A DNA stretch of 64,000 bases from UBA2256 sp964453055 (lineage in GTDB: Bacteria; Spirochaetota; Spirochaetia; Treponematales; Rectinemataceae), in contig CAYVOD010000002.1 of assembly GCA_964453055.1 (NCBI GenBank), positions 18,564-82,563 on the forward strand. Reading direction: 5' to 3'. The translations under genes were made by a program, and so were the position numbers. A model generated the notes under the pieces. The model did no database searches. It was not told where the DNA came from and was given only the letters and a program-made list of their open reading frames with translations. Of this stretch, positions 32,278 through 42,550 are shown one piece after another (position 1 is the first letter of the stretch; every line of letters begins with the position of its first letter).

Positions 32278-33719
32278 TGATCACCTCCTGATGCAGCGGA
32301 TAAAACTTCTCTCAGCCGTTTGTCATTAAACCGGATAAACAGGTTTTTTTCCATGCTGGGACTGACGAGTCCCTTGGTTTCTCCCTTTATACGCTTTAGG
32401 TGCTTTACCTGGGTATAATATACATTGCCTTCGGAATTTTTCCTCGCCTTTGAATAATAGACCGCCAGCATCCCCGCATCGAGAAGGATTTCCAGGGGCA
32501 CGCTTTTGTCCCGCCGGGCTTTGATGAAAACGTACGAGCCGGAGTAGTCTCGAACGTGGAGCCAAAGATCCATGCCTCTGGTATGCCGCCGCAACAGCTC
32601 GTCGTTTTCCTTTGCCGAGCGTCCCACAAGGATCGTCCAGCCTTGCAGCTCTATCCAAAGGCAGGGATAGGGTTTCTGGGCTTTCTCCCGAACCGTTCCT
32701 CCCCGCTCCAAGGCCTTGGCGACGACGTAGGGATCGGCCTGGGCGATGAGATTGTCCCGCCAGCCTGACAAGGCTTCGAGGGAGGATTCGAGTCGTTCGC
32801 GTTCCCGCTTGAGTTCCACCAGGCTTGAATCCGCCTTTTTAGCCTTTTCATAATACTTGGTGGCGTTTCCGACATGGTCGAGCATCGGATCGACCTGGAT
32901 GGATATCATCTTCCCCGTGTAGAAATCCTGGGCTTCCACGAAGCGAGACTGGTCGTTGCCCAGCGGAAGAGGCTTTTTCGGGATAGAGGTGCCAGCCATG
33001 AGGATGTCGCCTATCTGCCTCAAGCGGGCGCCCTGGGAGGCTTCGGCGACGAGAGCTTCGATTTCCTTGATCCTCTCCTCATGAAACTGGACCTGCTGCC
33101 GATACCGTTCCTCGACTTTCTCCAGCAGGTTTTCCATGGAGAGAGCCCCGATCTTGGCCGAATAATAAGATGCGATCCTGTCGGAGAAGGATCCTTCGCC
33201 CTCGAAATCCCTTATCCGGAATTTGTCCAGATTCTCGGCGTTGTTTTCTTTAAGGGACTCTTCCATCCTGCAGGGCATTCCGGAGATTTCTCCCTTCCCG
33301 GGTTTGCGGTACATCGCGTCGACTATCATGGAATCAGCGTCAGCGAGAATGACATTGGCGGCGCCGCTCCAAAGGCGGATATACAGGCGATAGCGGAGAT
33401 CGTCGGGAAGAGAAAAGTCCATTCGGATAATTCTTTCCCTGCCTAGCTGGCGAATCGAAGAAAGCGTCGCCCCCCGAAGCTGCGAGCGCAGGCATTCCAT
33501 AAAGCGCAGCGGTCGCTCGTTCTTCGCCGGCAGGGTTGAGATTCCGTGGATCCTGCAGGCCCCCGCCCCCAGGCCGATGAAGAGGTCCTTGAGCCCTCGG
33601 GGGCCGTAGAATTCCAGGACCAGGCTGTCGTAGCTCGGCTGCAGGACTTTCTGCAGCTTGGAACCCTCGAGCCCCAACTCGGAGATGACCAGGTCGATCT
33701 CTTTATAATTGAGTGACAT
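32274..33719 (-). CDS. rqcH: NFACT-family ribosome quality control protein RqcH
   Basis: RqcH (Rqc2/NEMF homologue) binds stalled 50S-peptidyl-tRNA complexes and adds alanine tails. The 481-residue protein has the NFACT-N part (YDSLVLEFYGPRGLKDLFI, RIIRMDFSLPDDLRYRLYIRLW), a coiled-coil middle (KYYEKAKKADSSLVELKRERERLE) and the NFACT-R part GRSAKENDELLRRHTRGMDLWLHVRDYSGSYV. Its old name is fibronectin-binding domain protein. It follows secA by 30 bases and overlaps the binding-protein gene of an ABC importer by four bases, an unexpected coupling. Confidence 0.92.
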   Translation of the reverse strand: MSLNYKEIDLVISELGLEGSKLQKVLQPSYDSLVLEFYGPRGLKDLFIGLGAGACRIHGISTLPAKNERPLRFMECLRSQLRGATLSSIRQLGRERIIRMDFSLPDDLRYRLYIRLWSGAANVILADADSMIVDAMYRKPGKGEISGMPCRMEESLKENNAENLDKFRIRDFEGEGSFSDRIASYYSAKIGALSMENLLEKVEERYRQQVQFHEERIKEIEALVAEASQGARLRQIGDILMAGTSIPKKPLPLGNDQSRFVEAQDFYTGKMISIQVDPMLDHVGNATKYYEKAKKADSSLVELKRERERLESSLEALSGWRDNLIAQADPYVVAKALERGGTVREKAQKPYPCLWIELQGWTILVGRSAKENDELLRRHTRGMDLWLHVRDYSGSYVFIKARRDKSVPLEILLDAGMLAVYYSKARKNSEGNVYYTQVKHLKRIKGETKGLVSPSMEKNLFIRFNDKRLREVLSAASGGDQ

Positions 33720-33749
33720 GCTCAGCCTTCGCCCGGAAGAAGCGAGATT

Positions 33750-36164
<2,415 letters not shown>

Positions 36165-36170
36165 GGGCTT

Positions 36171-36199
36171 AGGATACTTCCGCCTCGACCGAGGGTCAA
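36171..36199 (-). promoter_or_regulatory. Predicted leaderless promoter of secA
   Basis: On the minus strand TTGACC (36199-36194) and TATCCT (36176-36171) are 17 bases apart. The ATG at 36164 lies six bases beyond the -10 box, where transcription should start. Confidence 0.5.
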
Positions 36200-36204
36200 G
36201 GAAG

Positions 36205-36232
36205 TTGACAGCCGGAGCCCTTAAGGTATAAG
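36205..36232 (+). promoter_or_regulatory. Predicted promoter of the lipoprotein gene
   Basis: TTGACA (36205-36210) and TATAAG (36227-36232) are 16 bases apart. The ATG is 12 bases after the -10 box, leaving a leader of about five bases and no ribosome site. It is back to back with the secA promoter. Confidence 0.55.
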
Positions 36233-36244
36233 GATGAGCCAGCG

Positions 36245-37507
36245 ATGAAGCCGCTCTGTGTATTCGTTTTGGCGCTGAGCCTTTTCGGTCTCTCTGCTTG
36301 CGTCCCGGCGCCTCAAAATAGCCAGGTCGTTCAACCTAAGTATTTATTCGACCTCGGATACGGATTGCAGGATCGGATGATAGGCTTGCTCGAAGGAAAT
36401 GCCAGCGAGGTCGAGCTCTACATGAGGGAGGGCATATTCCATATCCTCGACCCTGCCTTGAAAAGAATAACCCGGACTTCCTCATACGGAGACATGCTCT
36501 CCAGCCTATACGATCCGGAGGCCGCTCCCGCGCCTTCCTTCGACCCGGCGAAATATGGCGAGAACCTTGAAGCAGAAAAGGACACCGCAATAGTAAGCGG
36601 AAGATACGCTGTTCAGACTAGATTTTCCCATCCTTCCCGGATCGGAGTAGATTCGGCTCAGAGGATTTTCATCGCCGACAGAATCGAAAACGATGAGGCT
36701 ATCGTTTTCGATCCCCTGACGGGCAGTTATAGCGATTGGATCGTTCGCCGCTTCGGCGAAAACGGCAAGGAACTGCAGTATCTGGGCAGGGAAGGGGCTC
36801 TGGGTTCGGCCTTTCCAAGGATCCTGAACATCGACTGCCTAGGGGACGACAGCGTCGTCGTGGTTTCCGCTTCCGCGTCTCTGTACACGGTCTATCGTTT
36901 TTCCAGCGACGCGAAGCTACTTTCAAGCGTAAGGATAGATACAGACTCCCTGCCGATTCCTCTCGAACTCGTGGACTCCCAAGATGGTTCCGGTTCCGCG
37001 GAAGGTATCCATGCCGATATGGAAAACCTCCTGCCAATGAAAACGGCTTCAGGGTTCAGCGTGATCCTGAAGCTGAATTATTATCGGGAGACTACCGATT
37101 CAGCGACGTTGATAGACACAGGGCTTGAAAATGCGGGCTCCTGGATTTTCTCTATGGATGGAACCACCGGTTTGCAGAACTTCGGTTTTCAGATTGAGCC
37201 TTCGGAGAATTCCGGCCAGGAGTGGGAAATATTAGGAGTAACGAATGAACATTTTCTCCTTTCGTCCAGGAAGAAGGTGCTGCGGAACGATACCGGTGAG
37301 GGAATTCCTGCTCGCTCCGAGGCAGACGACTCCAGGGCGCTGCGACTCGTCGACTCATCGGGAAAGGTACTGAGTTCCTGCGAAATTCGCGTTCCCGACG
37401 AGGAAGGACTCCTCAGATCCCTCCGCGTATCGTCCTCAGGCCAGCTCTACGGCATCCTACTAGGAAGGGACGAAGCGAAACTCCTATGGTGGGAGCTTCC
37501 CTTTTAA
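36245..37507 (+). CDS. Predicted lipoprotein, beta-propeller-like, unknown function
   Basis: I cannot name this 420-residue protein. The signal sequence KPLCVFVLALSLFGLSAC ends in a good lipobox with Cys19. A helical segment follows (LGYGLQDRMIGLLEGNASEV), then a long beta-rich region with repeated strand patterns such as IGVDSAQRIFIADRI, FPRILNIDCLGDDSVVVVSA and LRVSSSGQLYGILLGRDEAKLLWW. The pattern suggests a propeller that could bind proteins or ligands in the periplasm. It stands alone, transcribed away from secA behind its own promoter. Similar lipoproteins occur in other spirochaetes, but I cannot confirm a family here. Confidence 0.72.
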   Translation: MKPLCVFVLALSLFGLSACVPAPQNSQVVQPKYLFDLGYGLQDRMIGLLEGNASEVELYMREGIFHILDPALKRITRTSSYGDMLSSLYDPEAAPAPSFDPAKYGENLEAEKDTAIVSGRYAVQTRFSHPSRIGVDSAQRIFIADRIENDEAIVFDPLTGSYSDWIVRRFGENGKELQYLGREGALGSAFPRILNIDCLGDDSVVVVSASASLYTVYRFSSDAKLLSSVRIDTDSLPIPLELVDSQDGSGSAEGIHADMENLLPMKTASGFSVILKLNYYRETTDSATLIDTGLENAGSWIFSMDGTTGLQNFGFQIEPSENSGQEWEILGVTNEHFLLSSRKKVLRNDTGEGIPARSEADDSRALRLVDSSGKVLSSCEIRVPDEEGLLRSLRVSSSGQLYGILLGRDEAKLLWWELPF

Positions 37508-37514
37508 TTTGAAT

Positions 37515-37542
37515 TTGACCGCCATGACTGTTCTGGTATAAT
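37515..37542 (+). promoter_or_regulatory. Predicted promoter of the NAD(P)HX repair gene
   Basis: TTGACC (37515-37520) and a perfect TATAAT (37537-37542) are 16 bases apart, followed by a leader of about 27 bases containing AGGTGG. Confidence 0.65.
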
Positions 37543-37575
37543 GGGGCAAGCCTGGGAAAAAGGTGGTAGCTTTCC

Positions 37576-39207
37576 ATGAAACGACTATTGTCCTGCGCGG
37601 AGTCCCAGGACCTGGACGCGTCGGCGCGAAAACTATTCGGTCTCGATTCACTCCTGCTCATGGAAAAAGCCTCGCTGCGTCTTTGGGATCGCCTTTCGAC
37701 CTTTATTGAAGGTTCAAGGAGATGTTCGGCCCAAGGCAGAAACTTGAGAATTCTTGCTATATGCGGCAAGGGAGATAATGGGGGCGACGCCCTGGCGATG
37801 CTTCGTCACGCCCGGTCGGCGGGTTTCGAAAACCTTGGCGCCGTCATCTCCTCGCAGCCTCAGAGCCAGAGCGCGCAAGCCCAGAGGGGCTTTCTCAAGA
37901 CCGCCGGCATATCATGCCTAGGATGGGACGATCTTGGCTTGGAGGAAAAGACCCGCCTTTTTAACGAAGCCGATATCGTTCTGGATGGAATATTGGGGAG
38001 CGGAGTCAAGGGAGTAGCCCAGGGCGAAGCCCTCGAGATGATCGAGTTTGTCCTGGAGGCGGAGGCATCGAGTACTAGGGCGCTGGACGGAGAATTAAAG
38101 CCCCTGATCGCGTCCGTAGATATTCCCTCGGGCTTAGGCGATTTCTGGACCGAGGACATGCCGGCCGTAAAGGCGGACATATGCCTCTGCCTTGAGCCGG
38201 TAAAGGAAGTATGCCTATCGCCTTCGGCGCGGAAGCTCTGCGGCAGGATGCTGGGCGTAGAGGATATCTTTCCCTCGGACCTGATAGCCTGCGCCGGAAA
38301 AGGCTTCCGGTTGGAGGATAAAGACCTCGAAGAGCTGCTGGAACCGGTTTTCCCTGAATCGTACAAGATGAGCAGGGGAAGGGTGGCGGTCTTCGCCGGG
38401 TCCCTGGGTTCGGCAGGGGCCGCCCTGCTTTGCGCCAAGGCCGCCATAGCCGCCGGAGCCGGATATGTCTACCTATACGTGGACGAGGATCTCTATCCTC
38501 TATTAGCTTCCAAGGGCGAATCCTTCATTCTTCGCCCCTGGAACGCCGGTACGGAAATTCCGGACTGCGACGTGGTCCTGGCCGGCCCGGGCTGGGGGGT
38601 AACAGATGATAGAATCTCGCTTTTGAAAACTCTCGGTTCCCTGGCCGCGGAACGGCCCCTGATACTCGACGCCGACGCTATCAGGCTGATCGCTAGGCAG
38701 CCTGGCTTATGCTCCTCGATCAGCGCTCCCTGCGTTCTGACGCCCCATCCCGGGGAGCTGCGGGCACTCCTGAAAGCTTTCGGCATTCCTGAAGGCGCTA
38801 GCTTTTCGCAATCTATCGCGGAGCTGTCGGCGAACCTGGGGATGCTCGTCCTGGCCAAGAGCCACATCACCTGGATACAGGGCGAGAATTCTCGCTTCGT
38901 CTGGGAAGGCATGACGCCCGAACTAGGAGTGGCGGGCTCAGGGGATGTGCTCGCTGGGCTTTACGCAGGACTTCTTGCCAGGAGAATGGCTCGGTTTAAA
39001 AGGCCTGGAGGCGGCGCCGAAGAAAAGCTCGCTCGCAGAGCCGTCCAAGGGGCGGCCCAGGCGGCGGCCTGCGCCGCCGTTATCGCTCACGGCGGCGCAG
39101 GCCGCCGCCTGGCGGAGCGCTGCGGCTGGTTCGACGCGTCGGCCCTGGTGGAGGAATGCGCTATCTACCTGCACGAAACAGACGGCAGGAAAGGATGTCC
39201 GCGATGA
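37576..39207 (+). CDS. nnrD: Bifunctional NAD(P)HX epimerase/dehydratase
   Basis: This fused enzyme repairs hydrated NADH and NADPH. The N-terminal YjeF_N epimerase part covers about 1-230 (ICGKGDNGGDALAMLRHARS, DIVLDGILGSGVKGV, SVDIPSGLG). The C-terminal ribokinase-like dehydratase covers the rest (RGRVAVFAGSLGSAGAALLCAKAA, LILDADAIRLIA, VLTPHPGELRALLK). It has the conserved ATP loop VAGSGDVLAGLYAGLLA. The length of 543 residues is a little above the usual 490-520 because of spacer segments. It overlaps the next gene by four bases (ATGA). Confidence 0.94.
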   Translation: MKRLLSCAESQDLDASARKLFGLDSLLLMEKASLRLWDRLSTFIEGSRRCSAQGRNLRILAICGKGDNGGDALAMLRHARSAGFENLGAVISSQPQSQSAQAQRGFLKTAGISCLGWDDLGLEEKTRLFNEADIVLDGILGSGVKGVAQGEALEMIEFVLEAEASSTRALDGELKPLIASVDIPSGLGDFWTEDMPAVKADICLCLEPVKEVCLSPSARKLCGRMLGVEDIFPSDLIACAGKGFRLEDKDLEELLEPVFPESYKMSRGRVAVFAGSLGSAGAALLCAKAAIAAGAGYVYLYVDEDLYPLLASKGESFILRPWNAGTEIPDCDVVLAGPGWGVTDDRISLLKTLGSLAAERPLILDADAIRLIARQPGLCSSISAPCVLTPHPGELRALLKAFGIPEGASFSQSIAELSANLGMLVLAKSHITWIQGENSRFVWEGMTPELGVAGSGDVLAGLYAGLLARRMARFKRPGGGAEEKLARRAVQGAAQAAACAAVIAHGGAGRRLAERCGWFDASALVEECAIYLHETDGRKGCPR

Positions 39208-39596
39208 GGCGCTCCATAGCCGGCATAGTCGTCCGGGATGGGGAAATTCTCGTAGCCAAGCGGAAGGAAGGCGGCGCCATCGGCCTTCGCTGGGAGTTCC
39301 CCGGCGGCAAGGTGGAGCCGGGTGAAAGGGACGAAGATGCCTTGCGTAGGGAATTCGAAGAAGAATTCGGGGTGAAGGCGGAACCGATTCACTTTCTCGG
39401 GACGGCTTCCTTTGATAGTCATTCTGGGGAAAGGCTTTTGGCCGCCTGGCTGGTGGGGCTGCCGAGGGACTGCGTTCTAGAGCTGCGGGAACATATCCAG
39501 ATCGCCTGGTTGCGGCCCGGGGACTTAGCGCGGCTTGATTTGGCCGATAGCGACAGAACAGTGCTTCCCCTGTTGGAAGCCGAAGGTTTGGCCTAA
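39204..39596 (+). CDS. Nudix hydrolase, MutT-like
   Basis: A 130-residue Nudix enzyme, likely cleaning 8-oxo-dGTP or a related nucleotide. The full Nudix box is present: GGKVEPGERDEDALRREFEEEFG, matching GX5EX7REUXEEXGU. The N-terminus SIAGIVVRDGEILVAKRKEGG and the C-terminal IQIAWLRPGDLARLDLADSD fit MutT. I chose the ATG at 39204, overlapping the stop of the previous gene, rather than an upstream in-frame start. Pairing with an NAD(P)HX repair enzyme makes a nucleotide-repair unit. Confidence 0.9.
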   Translation: MRRSIAGIVVRDGEILVAKRKEGGAIGLRWEFPGGKVEPGERDEDALRREFEEEFGVKAEPIHFLGTASFDSHSGERLLAAWLVGLPRDCVLELREHIQIAWLRPGDLARLDLADSDRTVLPLLEAEGLA

Positions 39597-39618
39597 CAAG
39601 CCTGACAAGTCAGAAGCC

Positions 39619-39852
39619 TTAGTTTTCCTCCCCAAGATCGAAAGGAAGGCTGCTCGCGTCGTTATCCTCATCGGGATCGCCGGTGAGAATTTCCACCTTC
39701 GCCTGGATTTTTTCAAGTTCCTTCTTGAGGGTCCTGGCCAGCTTAACGCCTTCCTCGAAGACCTTGACCGCTTCTTCCAGCGGGAGCTCGGGCTCGCGTA
39801 TTCTTTCAGCCAAGTTTTCCAGCCTTTCGAGCCTTGATTCGAAATCTTTCAT
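39619..39852 (-). CDS. xseB: Exodeoxyribonuclease VII small subunit
   Basis: XseB is the small partner of exonuclease VII, which degrades single-stranded DNA. The 77-residue protein has the helical signature FESRLERLENLAERIREPELPLEEAVKVFEEGVKLARTL split over two helices, followed by an acidic tail. It overlaps xseA by four bases and is convergent with the Nudix gene, 22 bases away. Confidence 0.94.
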   Translation of the reverse strand: MKDFESRLERLENLAERIREPELPLEEAVKVFEEGVKLARTLKKELEKIQAKVEILTGDPDEDNDASSLPFDLGEEN

Positions 39853-41162
39853 CCTTCCACCTCTTCAACCTCAACCCTAGCCGAGCCCGATGCGAAGATT
39901 ATTTCCAGGGCTTCGTCTTCTTCGAGTTCCGCCGCGTTGCGCACTATCGGCCCCGGGCCGTCAAGGCGCGAGGAGCGTATGGTTTTCGCGGCGCTTCCTT
40001 CCGCCTTGGCGCTCTTCAGTTTTCTCGTGATCGAATAGCCGCGATCCAGCACCGCCTGGGGACTGGTAAGCTCGAGCGAGTTCTCCGCAAGGGCCCTGCG
40101 ATGCGCCAGATCTTTCATTCTGTTTCCGATGCCGCGGACCATGACCTCCAGCGCATCATCGAGCCTGCGCGCTACGGGCATAAAGAGGCGCATGAACCGG
40201 GCTTCTACATCCTCGAGGGCGAAGGAATCCAGCGCGCCCGCCGCGCGGTCCAGCCGAGCCTGGATCGTAGACTCCAGAGCCAGCTCGAACTGCCGTATTT
40301 CGCTCGACAAGGTCGCCCTGCTTTCTGCCACGAGCTCGGCCGCGGCGGAGGGCGTCGCCGCCCGCAGGTCCGCAGCGTAGTCGCAAATCGCCCAGTCTAT
40401 TTCGTGGCCCACCGCGCTTATCACCGGAATTTTCGATTCGGCGACGGCCCGCACCACGGCCTCGTCGGAAAAGGCCAAGAGGTCCTCAAGAGAGCCTCCG
40501 CCGCGGCCGACGATCAGTACGTCCGCTATCGAGAGCCTGTTGGCCTGCCTGATCCTCGACGCTATCATTTCCGCCGCGCCTTCGCCCTGGACGAGGGTGG
40601 GCAAAATGACGAGGTCCACCCCGGCGTTGCGCCTTCCCAACACATGGATTATATCTCGCACCGCCGCTCCCGAAGGGCTTGTTACCAGGGCGACCCGGGC
40701 AGGGAAACGCGGCAGGGGCCTCTTTCTCTCCTCGTCGAATAATCCTTCAGCCGCCAGCTTCCGCTTGCGTTCTTCCAGCATGGCCAGAATATCGCCCGCT
40801 CCGGCCAGGCGAGCGCTCTGGGCTATAAGCTGATACTGACCTCTCGCTGCGTATACCGAGACGTCGCCGGAAACGACAAGCTTCATTCCGTCTCGTATTT
40901 CGAAACCGAGGAGAGAGAGGCGATATTTGAACATCACCGCCTGGATAAGCGCCTCCCTGTCCTTGAGGGAAAAATAGAGATGGCCTGAGCCGGAGAGCTT
41001 GGCGTTGGATACTTCCCCCTGGACGGAGACCGAAGAATAAAAACCCTCGAGAGTTCCTTTTATGAGGCTGGTGAGTGCACTGACGCTCAGGGGTTCGGAA
41101 GGAGAGGCCATAAAGCCCTGGCCTTCGGGCTCTGGCCATGGATAGTTTTTTTTCTCTGCCAT
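39849..41162 (-). CDS. xseA: Exodeoxyribonuclease VII large subunit
   Basis: XseA carries the nuclease site. The N-terminal OB domain appears in LSVSALTSLIKGTLEGFYSSVSVQGEVS and HLYFSLKDREALIQAVMF. The catalytic domain includes VALVTSPSGAAVRDIIHVLGRRN, LIVGRGGGSLEDLLAFSDE and ISAVGHEIDWAICDYAADLRA, with the aspartates typical of the family. A coiled-coil region follows. The length of 437 residues is normal. TATACT lies 17 bases before the ATG, again giving a very short leader. The carrier gene upstream on the same strand ends 25 bases away. Confidence 0.95.
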   Translation of the reverse strand: MAEKKNYPWPEPEGQGFMASPSEPLSVSALTSLIKGTLEGFYSSVSVQGEVSNAKLSGSGHLYFSLKDREALIQAVMFKYRLSLLGFEIRDGMKLVVSGDVSVYAARGQYQLIAQSARLAGAGDILAMLEERKRKLAAEGLFDEERKRPLPRFPARVALVTSPSGAAVRDIIHVLGRRNAGVDLVILPTLVQGEGAAEMIASRIRQANRLSIADVLIVGRGGGSLEDLLAFSDEAVVRAVAESKIPVISAVGHEIDWAICDYAADLRAATPSAAAELVAESRATLSSEIRQFELALESTIQARLDRAAGALDSFALEDVEARFMRLFMPVARRLDDALEVMVRGIGNRMKDLAHRRALAENSLELTSPQAVLDRGYSITRKLKSAKAEGSAAKTIRSSRLDGPGPIVRNAAELEEDEALEIIFASGSARVEVEEVEG

Positions 41163-41187
41163 TGCTTTCTCTAGTCCCTAGTATACA

Positions 41188-42450
41188 TCAGTTTCCGAAA
41201 GCCTGGAGCCATAGGCTGCCAGCGGCCACCGAAACCAAGGTTACGGGCAGTCCCAGCTTGAGATAATCCAGGAATCCTATCCTCAGACCCTCTTTTTCCG
41301 CCTGGCCCGCGACGATGAGGTTGGCGACTGAACCGAGGAGGGTAAGGTTTCCCGCGAAGGTGCTGGCCATGGCGAGGCTGAGCCAGGCTATTCGGGGCTC
41401 GTCGAACCCCGATGCCAGGGGGGAGAGAAGCATCACCGCCGGCACGTTGGATACGAGGTTGGAAACGAGGGTCACCGAAGCGGAAAAGGCGAGTCCCGGA
41501 TTCTTGAGCGAAGGCTCCAGGCTGCGCATGAAGGCCGCGAAAAGCGGGGTTTTCGCCACCGAGGCGGTCAGCACGAAGAGTCCGGAGAAGAATACGAGAA
41601 GTTCGAAATCCACATGGCCGAATACCCGTTCCGCCTTGGTGCGGCGGCTCACGAGCAGCATCGTTGACGCGGACAAGGCGGCCACGCTCGTCCGGAAACC
41701 CGCGGCGAGCAGAATAAGAAGTAGGCCGGCCGCCGCCAGGCTCTTAATCATGAGCCTGCGGTCCTGTTCCTTCGGTGCCGGTCCGGGGTCTGAAAGCGCC
41801 AGGAGGCTACCCGGGGCGGGGATCTTCGCGGCCGGCGAGGAAAACTCCCCTGGAAAGGCAAGGAGGCAGGCGACGAAGCAGAGGCCGAGGGCGAATAGTG
41901 AGGGGGGGCCTAGAAGCAGGACGAAATCGAAAAAACCAAGGCCGGATTGGGAGGCGATGAGCATGTTCTGCGGGTTTCCGATGGGAGTCGCGCAGGAGCC
42001 TGCGTTGGCCGAGACAGCCAGGGCTATGAGATAGGGCCTGGCGTCCAGCTTCCTTCGCCTGGCAATTTCGATTACCAGGGGCGTAAGCATCAGGCAGATC
42101 GTGTCGTTGAGGAAAAGAGCCGAGAGCAGACCGGAGGAAAAAATCACCATGGCGAGAAAGGAGCGCGGATTTCCCGCCAACGCCAGAAGCCTGGAGCCGG
42201 CGAGGCCGAAAAATCCCGAGATCCTCAAGTTGGCCACCACGAGCATCATCGCCAGGAGGAGGGCCAGCGTTTCCACGTCGATAGCCGCGAACGCTTCGGA
42301 GTAGGATATCCCTCCGAGGAGCACGAGGAGGAGCGCAGCCGCCAAGGCTATGCTCGCCCGGTTCATGGCCAGGCGGGGAATACGGCCTATGGCAATGCCA
42401 AAAAACGCGAGTACGATGACTAGGTAAATCGCCGGTTGAAGGGACTGCAT
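41188..42450 (-). CDS. ArsB/SLC13-like anion or ion transporter
   Basis: A polytopic membrane carrier of 420 residues with about 10-12 helices, belonging to the ion transporter superfamily (ArsB, NhaD, SLC13). Characteristic stretches are LLSALFLNDTICLMLTPLVIEIA and ALAVSANAGSCATPIGNPQNMLIA in the first half, and the matching VTLVSNLVSNVPAVMLLSPLA and STFAGNLTLLGSVANLIVAGQ in the second. The paired N(D/V)xxCLMLTPL and GNPQNM motifs are those of ArsB/NhaD and dicarboxylate carriers. The sequence does not show whether arsenite, sodium or an organic anion is moved. It is not linked to the ArsR-type regulator at 1817. Confidence 0.85.
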   Translation of the reverse strand: MQSLQPAIYLVIVLAFFGIAIGRIPRLAMNRASIALAAALLLVLLGGISYSEAFAAIDVETLALLLAMMLVVANLRISGFFGLAGSRLLALAGNPRSFLAMVIFSSGLLSALFLNDTICLMLTPLVIEIARRRKLDARPYLIALAVSANAGSCATPIGNPQNMLIASQSGLGFFDFVLLLGPPSLFALGLCFVACLLAFPGEFSSPAAKIPAPGSLLALSDPGPAPKEQDRRLMIKSLAAAGLLLILLAAGFRTSVAALSASTMLLVSRRTKAERVFGHVDFELLVFFSGLFVLTASVAKTPLFAAFMRSLEPSLKNPGLAFSASVTLVSNLVSNVPAVMLLSPLASGFDEPRIAWLSLAMASTFAGNLTLLGSVANLIVAGQAEKEGLRIGFLDYLKLGLPVTLVSVAAGSLWLQAFGN

Positions 42451-42458
42451 CGGCTTCC

Positions 42459-42464
42459 ACTATA
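42459..42464 (-). promoter_or_regulatory. -10 box of the carrier gene
   Basis: TATAGT on the minus strand lies eight bases before the ATG at 42450. The -35 region is weak. It is arranged head to head with the helicase promoter. Confidence 0.4.
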
Positions 42465-42515
42465 GCATGAAGCCGCTGGGGCCATGAAGCCGAATCGAGG
42501 CTTGTCCTGCTCCGA

Positions 42516-42544
42516 TGGAACAGGCCGGCGTTTTCGTGTATAGT
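42516..42544 (+). promoter_or_regulatory. Predicted leaderless promoter of the DEAH helicase gene
   Basis: TGGAAC (42516-42521) and TATAGT (42539-42544) are 17 bases apart. The ATG at 42551 lies six bases after the -10 box. An upstream in-frame ATG at 42515 falls inside the promoter and is rejected. Confidence 0.5.
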
Positions 42545-42550
42545 ATCTTT

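Noticed and set aside
42515..42517. Upstream ATG as the helicase start
   Set aside because: It lies at the predicted -35 box and the added residues are unlike helicase N-termini.
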